From: Bacteroidia bacterium
GTDB lineage: Bacteria; Bacteroidota; Bacteroidia; Bacteroidales; Prolixibacteraceae
Direction: 5' to 3'
Length of the DNA stretch: 12,170 nt
NCBI GenBank assembly: GCA_025358395.1
Contig: JANYJT010000257.1
Span: forward strand, 1-12,170
Shown here: positions 6,987 to 12,170 of the stretch, in pieces
Position numbering within the stretch: the first letter of the stretch is position 1
How the letters are laid out: every line of letters begins with the position of its first letter
Made by a program: the position numbers and the translations under genes
Notes under the pieces: model-generated
What the model saw: the letters and a program-made list of their open reading frames with translations, nothing else
Told to the model about the DNA's origin: nothing
Databases searched by the model: none

Positions 6987-8657
6987 TTATTTCAACTCAT
7001 TAACATTGGCCAGCATCCAGGTATTTAAGAACCCAATACGAATCACATTGCTCATTTTCGTGAGGTTAACTTTATAGGGCTTATCCCCGGGACGGTGGTA
7101 ATCTTTGTGCATGGCAGCCATGTATGCCATAACAGGAATTTTCTTTTCGGCAAAGTAGTTGTAATCTGATCCACCGCTAGGCGTCTCCTGTGAATTATAA
7201 CTCATTTTGATGCCTATTTTGTAGGTTTCCAGATCCTTTTCTGTGGATGTTTTGAGTACCTCAAATGCTTTGGTATAAGTAAGTCCACACATAACTCCCA
7301 AGGTATCCCGATCAGTGTCTCTGGATATCATATCGAAATTGATGTTGGCAAAGATGTCCGATTTGACAGGATTCTTTACAAAGTGTCGTGAACCAAGCAA
7401 TCCTTCTTCTTCGCCATCCCATGCAGCAAAAATGATGGTTCGTTTTGGCTTAACGCCAGTGGCCATGCAGGCCCTCGCAACGGACATAACTGCCACAGTC
7501 CCTGATGCGTTGTCGTCGGCGCCATTCCATACCACACCATTGTATTTCCCCTTGTGGTCATAGTGTGCTCCAACAACCACGACCTGATTTGGGTTTTCAC
7601 CCTCAAGAACTCCGAGCACATTCCGGCCCCTGTAGATTTCCGGAATCTGATTTTTAAGACTAAACCGGACACTTTTGTTGGCAATCTCCTGAGAGGCAGG
7701 CTTCATCTTCTCTGCAGCATTTTTCTCAAAAGCTTCAATATTTATTCCGGAATTGCCGGTAAGTTCATTCGATAATCTCCTGGATACAACAAAATATGGC
7801 AGAACCTTTTCGAGACTGTCGCTCAGAAGGGAGAAATTGTTGTTGTACATTTCCGCCGGATATTCATCGAACTCCATATCCCCACTGAAAAATCTGAATA
7901 CATTTTTCGGACTGCCAAATGTTGTCAGGTCGGAGGAGGTGTTAACTTCAACAATGGCCATGGCGCCCTTTTGCTGGGCCACAGTATTTTTGTTTGATTC
8001 GATCCTGTATATTTCACGCCAATCGCCACTCTTGGGTTTGAACTTTTTATAAGCTACAGAGGAGGTATCCTTCTGTCCCGGGAATCCGCGCAAGCGTAAT
8101 AAAATTTTCCCTTTTACATCGATTCCTTTGAATTCGTCATAACCGTTTTTTTCATCAGAAATACCATAACCAACAAATACGAGTGGCGACTCACCGGATA
8201 AACCTCCAATGGTAGGATTGTATCTACCACCAAAAGTAAAGTCGGTCTCGGAATTAAATATCTGAGCAAAAGTGCTTTTATCTTTTGTCGTGACAACCGA
8301 TAATTGATGCTCTTTGGAGGTCTGCGTTTTCAGCATCGTGAAATCCTGAAAATAACCCTGCTCCCCAATCTGCACAAGAGGTGACCTGTACATTCCCCTG
8401 ACTGCCAGAGGAGCTTTGTAGGGTTTTAATCCATAAACCTGAAACATGCTGGTAATATAATCTGCTGCCATGGCAATACCTTTTGTGCCGGTATTACGGC
8501 CTTCCATCCAGTCGGAGGCCAGAAAATCCAGTTGACCTTTTACACTTTGGTCGGTAATGACATCCAATCCTTTTCGAATAGGATCATTTTGAGCGGAGAG
8601 ATGTCTTGTGGAGGCAAATAATAAGATTAGGAGGAGCGCAGCTGCATGATTTTTCAT
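6987..8657 (-). CDS. Secreted M28-family zinc aminopeptidase with PA-like insert
   Basis: This exported di-zinc exopeptidase probably trims N-terminal residues from peptides in the periplasm or outside the cell. The chosen start, ATG at 8657-8655, gives a clean signal peptide (MKNHAAALLLILLFASTRHL, cut after LSA before Gln23). A TTG 12 codons upstream only adds an unlikely tail. A protease-associated-like region spans about 155-290. The M28 metal set is complete: His365 in GAHYDH, bridging Asp381 in GADDNASG, the Glu416/Glu417 base and ligand in WDGEEEGLLGS, Asp442 in NFDMIS, and His521 in DYHRPGD. The length of 556 residues is normal for Bacteroidota M28 enzymes with a PA insert. The gene ends 13 bp from the stop of the convergent acyl-CoA ligase, with no hairpin in the gap. 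Substrate preference is unknown. The gene looks self-standing. Confidence 0.92.
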   Translation of the reverse strand: MKNHAAALLLILLFASTRHLSAQNDPIRKGLDVITDQSVKGQLDFLASDWMEGRNTGTKGIAMAADYITSMFQVYGLKPYKAPLAVRGMYRSPLVQIGEQGYFQDFTMLKTQTSKEHQLSVVTTKDKSTFAQIFNSETDFTFGGRYNPTIGGLSGESPLVFVGYGISDEKNGYDEFKGIDVKGKILLRLRGFPGQKDTSSVAYKKFKPKSGDWREIYRIESNKNTVAQQKGAMAIVEVNTSSDLTTFGSPKNVFRFFSGDMEFDEYPAEMYNNNFSLLSDSLEKVLPYFVVSRRLSNELTGNSGINIEAFEKNAAEKMKPASQEIANKSVRFSLKNQIPEIYRGRNVLGVLEGENPNQVVVVGAHYDHKGKYNGVVWNGADDNASGTVAVMSVARACMATGVKPKRTIIFAAWDGEEEGLLGSRHFVKNPVKSDIFANINFDMISRDTDRDTLGVMCGLTYTKAFEVLKTSTEKDLETYKIGIKMSYNSQETPSGGSDYNYFAEKKIPVMAYMAAMHKDYHRPGDKPYKVNLTKMSNVIRIGFLNTWMLANVNELK

Positions 8658-8681
8658 GAATATCTGGTATATAATGGAAAC

Positions 8682-8689
8682 CAAATATA
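8682..8689 (-). promoter_or_regulatory. Candidate -7 promoter box for the M28 peptidase gene
   Basis: On the minus strand TATATTTG matches TAnnTTTG exactly, about 25 bp before the ATG at 8657, implying a leader of under 20 nt. No well-placed TTG is seen upstream. The 113-bp gap to the response-regulator gene is otherwise featureless apart from three GGAAA-containing repeats near 8720-8741. Confidence 0.35.
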
Positions 8690-8770
8690 ACAATTATGCA
8701 AATGTCAGGATAACTTAATGGAAAATTGGAAACCGGAAATTCGCAAGTACCTGTTTTAGGAAAAATATAA

Positions 8771-9484
8771 CTATAAGAAATTCTTATCTAAATACTCTTG
8801 AAATTTAGCTTTATACTGGTCACTAACAGGAATATAGGCTTTCCCAAATACAATCCGGCTTCGATCGATCGTTTCAATTTTGTCGAGGTTGACCAAAAAT
8901 GAACGGTGCACCCGCATAAATTTCTCCGGCAATTTTTGCTCCAGCGACTTGATGGAATTGAGTGACAGTACCGGTTTGTCTTCACCGGAGGTGTATACCT
9001 TGATGTAGTCTTTAAATCCTTCGATGTAAAGGATATCGTTGAAGTTGATGCGACGGATTTTATATTCAGATTTCAAAAAGAGAAATTGATTGTTGGCTTC
9101 GACGGATGGTAGCGCACTCGCTTCGAGTTCCGCCATTTTATGGGCTTTGCCTGCTGCTTTCAGGAACTCCTCATAGCTGAAAGGCTTAAGCAGATAATCG
9201 ACCGCATTCAGTTTAAAGCCTTCAAGGGCATATTTTTCATAGGCAGTCGTGAAGACTATTTTATGATCAGCTTCCAATGTTCGGGTAAATTCAATCCCTG
9301 ACAGATCGGGCATTTGAATGTCTACAAAAATCAGTTCTGCTTCCTCGTTTGAGAGAAAATCTATCGCATCGAGCGGATTGTCGAAGGCGCCTACCAGCTC
9401 CAGATAGGGTGTTTTGCTAATATATCCGCTTACCAGTTTAAGTGCGAGCGGTTCATCGTCAATGGCAATTGTCCGCAATTTCAT
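8771..9484 (-). CDS. LytTR-type response regulator
   Basis: This DNA-binding response regulator is the partner of the sensor kinase encoded just upstream. The receiver domain (about 1-120) has the acidic pair Asp9/Asp10, phospho-acceptor Asp55 in FVDIQMPD, Thr79/Thr80 and Lys100 in LLKPF. The LytTR DNA-binding domain (about 132-236) shows FLFLKSEYKIRRI, YIEGFKDYIKVY and FMRVHRSFLVNLDKI, all typical. The length of 237 residues is standard for the family. Its ATG overlaps the kinase stop by 4 bases (ATGA), which implies translational coupling. It is the last gene of the right-hand minus-strand cluster. Known family members control envelope, transport or surface genes. The target here cannot be read, though the adjacent ABC genes are the obvious candidate. 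Confidence 0.95.
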   Translation of the reverse strand: MKLRTIAIDDEPLALKLVSGYISKTPYLELVGAFDNPLDAIDFLSNEEAELIFVDIQMPDLSGIEFTRTLEADHKIVFTTAYEKYALEGFKLNAVDYLLKPFSYEEFLKAAGKAHKMAELEASALPSVEANNQFLFLKSEYKIRRINFNDILYIEGFKDYIKVYTSGEDKPVLSLNSIKSLEQKLPEKFMRVHRSFLVNLDKIETIDRSRIVFGKAYIPVSDQYKAKFQEYLDKNFL

Positions 9485-10575
9485 GACAGGGGTGTGGATT
9501 TGATGATGGAAAGTTTCACCTCAAAAACGGATTCTCCATGTTCGATATTTAGTTCATGTCTTCCTGCAAACAGCAAAGCCAAACGTTTTTTGACGTTTTC
9601 CAGTCCGATGCCTGAATGCTCCAGATCTCCAGTTTGACCGCTCTTACAAATGCTGTTTTTTGCGATGAACAGAATCCGGCCGGTTTCAATTTCCATCCGT
9701 ATTGCGATGAAGGATGGTCCCCGTTGTCCGACTCCATGCTTAAACGCATTTTCGATAAAAGGGATAAAAAGCAGCGGAGCGATCGGGAAATCAGCATAAT
9801 CTTTCGGAAACCCGATCTGCAAATCGACTCTTGGATTGAGGCGTAACTTCATTAAATCAATGTAATTATCCATGAATTCAATTTCATGACTCATCAGCGT
9901 CTCACCATGCTCTGACTCATACAGCAGATAACGCATCATTTTCGAAAGTTTCAAAACGGATTGCTGTGCAGTGGGTCCGTCAATGCCAATCTGGGAATAG
10001 ATGTTGTTCAGCGTATTGAAGAAGAAGTGCGGACTTATCTGGTTCTTCAAAAAAGCAAGCTCGGAGTGCAGTTTTTCCTTTTCCATCTCCTTCTGCTTTT
10101 TCTCGTTCTGCTTCAGCTTCTCATTGATTCCGAGTCCCACGGCAAAACCGGAAATTAGCAATGATGCAATGATGTGGTTATAAAAACCGAATGCTTTCAT
10201 CGGAGGCTTGAAATCGACTCCTGTTGTTGCCGATTTCTTAATAAATTCATGAAATTTAGCATCTTCCACCACATCATAAAGGAGTTGATCATTGATGAAT
10301 GAAGTCATATAATAGGTAGCAGTAATCACTCCAGAAAGAATAATGAAATAGATCCAATACTTATCCCGAAGAAAGAACTTTGGTACCAACCAGAGATATC
10401 CCACATAAAAAACCACTATCGCTGAAAATGTGTGGGTATAAAACTGGTTCAGCCTATGCTGATTTCCCCCAAAAACAGTATTCAGGTACAATGGGATAAG
10501 GATAACCACCATCCAGGCAATCGCATGGAGTGTCAGTTTTAACTTTCTGTCAGATAAAGATGGAAATTTGATCAT
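9481..10575 (-). CDS. LytS/YehU-type membrane sensor histidine kinase
   Basis: This is an inner-membrane sensor kinase of the HisKA_7TM-less, His_kinase (LytS) group. Starting at ATG 10575-10573, it has four hydrophobic segments (about 14-34, 46-66, 74-95, 132-150), a short coiled-coil-like Glu/Lys-rich linker (about 152-172), and the His_kinase box with phospho-acceptor His183 in QISPHFFFNTLN. An HATPase domain follows, with Asn276 in IENAFKHG and the glycine box SGIGLENVKKRL (321-332). A TTG six codons upstream was rejected because the ATG gives the normal short N-terminus. There is no large periplasmic domain, so the signal is probably sensed within the membrane; the 99-130 loop is the only sizeable extramembrane part. 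The gene overlaps the regulator gene by 4 bp and lies 34 bp after the remains of the ABC permease gene. Kinase motifs are intact. Confidence 0.93.
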   Translation of the reverse strand: MIKFPSLSDRKLKLTLHAIAWMVVILIPLYLNTVFGGNQHRLNQFYTHTFSAIVVFYVGYLWLVPKFFLRDKYWIYFIILSGVITATYYMTSFINDQLLYDVVEDAKFHEFIKKSATTGVDFKPPMKAFGFYNHIIASLLISGFAVGLGINEKLKQNEKKQKEMEKEKLHSELAFLKNQISPHFFFNTLNNIYSQIGIDGPTAQQSVLKLSKMMRYLLYESEHGETLMSHEIEFMDNYIDLMKLRLNPRVDLQIGFPKDYADFPIAPLLFIPFIENAFKHGVGQRGPSFIAIRMEIETGRILFIAKNSICKSGQTGDLEHSGIGLENVKKRLALLFAGRHELNIEHGESVFEVKLSIIKSTPLS

Positions 10576-10590
10576 TGGTACTATTTTTAT

Positions 10591-10598
10591 CAAAGATA
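10591..10598 (-). promoter_or_regulatory. Candidate -7 promoter box for the kinase/regulator pair
   Basis: On the minus strand TATCTTTG matches TAnnTTTG exactly and lies in the 34-bp gap between the permease remnant and the kinase ATG at 10575. The implied leader is about 10 nt, and no TTG sits at the expected -33 distance. If real, it would let the kinase and regulator be transcribed independently of the decayed transporter genes. Confidence 0.25.
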
Positions 10599-10609
10599 AT
10601 AAATGGCTG

Positions 10610-11491
10610 CTAAAGATTCCGATACAGACTATTTAAAAAAGAGAGGATGCTACCGCTGCCAAAAAAGCGATGTTTATAAAACAACGGACAGCAGCCCATT
10701 AAAGAACCAATTACTGAACTGATCAGATACCCTAAACCTATTCCAATCAATCCTCCAACAACGCTCAACATGGTTGATTCAATCAGAAACTGCATCAGGA
10801 TATCGATTCCCTTGCCCCCAATCGACATACGCAGACCAATTTCCCGTGTACGTTCGGTCACTGACACGTACATGATATTCATGATCCCAATACCGCCTAC
10901 AAGGAGAGAAATCCCTGCGATAGCTCCCAAAAGGGTTGTCAGGATATCGCTGATGGAAGAGAAGGTCTTGATTAGTTCTGATTGCGACATCACCCTGAAA
11001 TCATCATCTTCCGGTTTTGCCTAACAGACAAACTTTGGCAAGACTCAAAATTTCCTGATCCGTAAAAATCCGGCCGCTCTCGACCGTAATTTTTTTGATG
11101 CCAAAATATTGAATGTTACCCCCATAAATTGAAGTTGGCCAGTTGGAGTTGCCAAAAACTGCCTGTCCGCTTGTTCTTACTTCGGGTGAAACTGCCGTAA
11201 TATCAGCACATTGCTGGCGTATTGCCTCAACATCCGCTAGTTTTAGCGACTGGCTGCTGGAATTCCCCATTTGGATTCCTCCCCGTTGTTGTGAACCCGG
11301 CATGATAAAGACAAGGTTGGAGCCCATACTCGACATTTGGTCCTGTATGCTTTTTTCGAACCCTGACCGATGGCCAGCATGGCAATGACGGACGCGACGC
11401 CGATGATAATTCCAAGCATGGTCAGAAATGCCCTGAATTTATTTCGCATCAGCGCATTTTTTGCAATTTTTATCAGATTGGTGTAATTCAT
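10610..11491 (-). pseudogene. MacB/FtsX-type ABC transporter permease, degraded
   Basis: Intact relatives are inner-membrane permeases of about 400 residues with an N-terminal helix, a periplasmic core and three C-terminal helices, paired with a LolD/MacB ATPase. Here the gene is in pieces. Frame 1 (11491 down to about 11357) encodes the N-terminal helix region with [20 protein letters not shown]. At an A-run (11351-11356) the frame breaks, and the sense continues in a second frame ([20 protein letters not shown] onward) to LGKT near 11011. There about 100 codons of periplasmic core are missing. A third frame resumes at EDDDFRVMSQSEL and carries the FtsX core (GGIGIMNIMYVSVTERTREI). After SLMG the C-terminus no longer matches the family and lacks the usual YPA...P.EALR tail. 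The gene starts 11 bp after the ATPase stop. One indel could be a sequencing error; the internal deletion could not easily be. Confidence 0.85.
11351..11356 (-). other. A6 run at the first frame break of the permease gene
   Basis: The minus strand reads TCG AAA AAA GCA in the first frame. One extra A, or a -1 slip on the run, gives TCG AAA AAA AGC, the family-like continuation S-K-K-S-I-Q-D-Q. So the break equals a single-base loss in a homopolymer. The A6-G context is also a known slippage-prone sequence. Confidence 0.7.
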
Positions 11492-11502
11492 AACTTTTCG
11501 TT

Positions 11503-12170
11503 TTAAGCATCAATTTCAACTGGAGGCAGCGCTTTCAGCATGTCAGTGGCAAGCACCCTGTCTGCAACCATCTGTTCTTTGGTCACCCATCCGTCACGGA
11601 AAATGATGTTCCGCGAAGTAAGGCGAGCGATATCTGGTTCATGTGTGACGAAAACGATGGTTTTCCCTTCATCGGAATTCAACCTTTGAAAGAGTTCCAT
11701 GATTTCGTAAGAAGTTCTCGAATCGAGGTTTCCGGTTGCCTCATCTGCCAGGATCACAACGGGATCATTCACCAATGAACGGGCAATGGCTACACGCTGT
11801 TGCTGCCCGCCGGAAAGTTGGTTGGGCATGTGGTGCATGCGGTCCGCCAATCCTACAGACTCAAGCGCAGCAATGGCTCTTTCTTTTCTTTCCTTGGATC
11901 TGATGCTGTCATTGTAAAAGAGCGGGAGTTCTACGTTTTCGAGTGCTGAAGTTCTTGAAAGAAGGTTGTAAGACTGAAAAACAAATCCCAGTTTTTGGTT
12001 CCTCAGGCCGGCAAGCTCATTCTTATTCAACTGCGAGACGCTGACACCATCCAGCTTGTATTCTCCGGAAGATGGTTTATCAAGACAACCCAGAATATTT
12101 AACATGGTGGACTTCCCGGAACCGCTGGCTCCCATGATGGCCACAAACTCTCCCTGCTGTATCAGAAGAT
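11503..12170 (-). CDS. MacB/LolD-type ABC transporter ATP-binding protein (5' end outside window)
   Basis: This is the cytoplasmic ATPase that powers a MacB-type exporter or lipoprotein/peptide transporter. The frame is open to the window edge: codons before the first visible GTG (12144) read LLIQQGEF, the normal lead into FVAIMG, so the true start lies beyond 12170. Numbering from that GTG, Walker A is GASGSGKST (5-13), the Q-loop Gln57 lies in FVFQSYN, the signature is LSGGQQQR (110-117), Walker B is VVILADEAT with Asp134 and Glu135, and the switch His168 lies in VTHEP. All are intact. The LENVELPL stretch and the [14 protein letters not shown] signature are typical of the LolD/MacB group. 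A C-terminal tail of about 25 residues follows the core. The partner permease gene, 11 bp downstream, is broken, so this ATPase may be orphaned or serve another permease. A membrane-fusion protein gene upstream would be expected but is not visible. Confidence 0.93.
   Translation of the reverse strand, partial: LLIQQGEFVAIMGASGSGKSTMLNILGCLDKPSSGEYKLDGVSVSQLNKNELAGLRNQKLGFVFQSYNLLSRTSALENVELPLFYNDSIRSKERKERAIAALESVGLADRMHHMPNQLSGGQQQRVAIARSLVNDPVVILADEATGNLDSRTSYEIMELFQRLNSDEGKTIVFVTHEPDIARLTSRNIIFRDGWVTKEQMVADRVLATDMLKALPPVEIDA

Noticed and set aside
8658..8693. TTG start at 8693 for the M28 peptidase
   Set aside because: It would put 12 extra residues ahead of a clean signal peptide and would overlap the candidate -7 box at 8682-8689.
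10576..10593. TTG start at 10593 for the sensor kinase
   Set aside because: The ATG at 10575 gives the usual short N-terminus, and the TTG overlaps a candidate promoter box.

Overview
The window looks like chromosomal DNA from a member of the Bacteroidota (Cytophagia/Chitinophagia-like). Four things point there. Secreted proteins have short signal peptides cut just before Gln (SYA|Q, LSA|Q, TMA|Q). Start codons lack strong Shine-Dalgarno sequences. Several genes are preceded by the Bacteroidota -7 box TAnnTTTG. The two-component pair is the LytS/LytTR type common in the phylum. Base composition is moderate to AT-rich. No tRNA, rRNA, CRISPR array, transposase or other mobile gene was seen.

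Left region (1-5062, all minus strand). Read in transcription order there is a signal-peptide beta-barrel-like protein of unknown family (4097-5062), then a 1294-residue membrane enzyme (122-4006), then after 19 bp the first 34 codons of a secreted protein that leaves the window (1-102). The large enzyme is the most notable gene. It has an adenylation domain, a carrier domain and three tandem [two-helix membrane segment + left-handed beta-helix] modules, the layout of epsilon-poly-L-lysine synthetase (Pls). It has no condensation or thioesterase domain. A hand-read specificity code (DAESIGTVIK) has the acidic pocket residue expected for a basic amino acid and resembles a known lysine code. The inferred role is ATP-driven homo-oligomerisation of a basic amino acid at the inner membrane, with a secreted and a probable outer-membrane protein encoded beside it.

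Middle region (5063-8657). A 267-bp divergent intergenic region holds candidate promoters and a 12-bp palindrome. An AlkK-like fatty-acid:CoA ligase (plus strand) follows and converges, with a 13-bp gap, on a secreted M28 zinc aminopeptidase with a complete metal-binding set (minus strand).

Right region (8771-12170, minus strand). In transcription order: a MacB/LolD-type ABC ATPase cut by the window edge, its FtsX/MacB-type permease, a LytS-type sensor kinase, and a LytTR response regulator overlapping the kinase by 4 bp (ATGA). The permease is a pseudogene. It has a one-base loss in an A-run, an internal deletion of roughly 100 codons in the periplasmic core, and a scrambled C-terminus. The ATPase, kinase and regulator are intact as far as visible, so this export/sensing cassette appears to be caught in decay.
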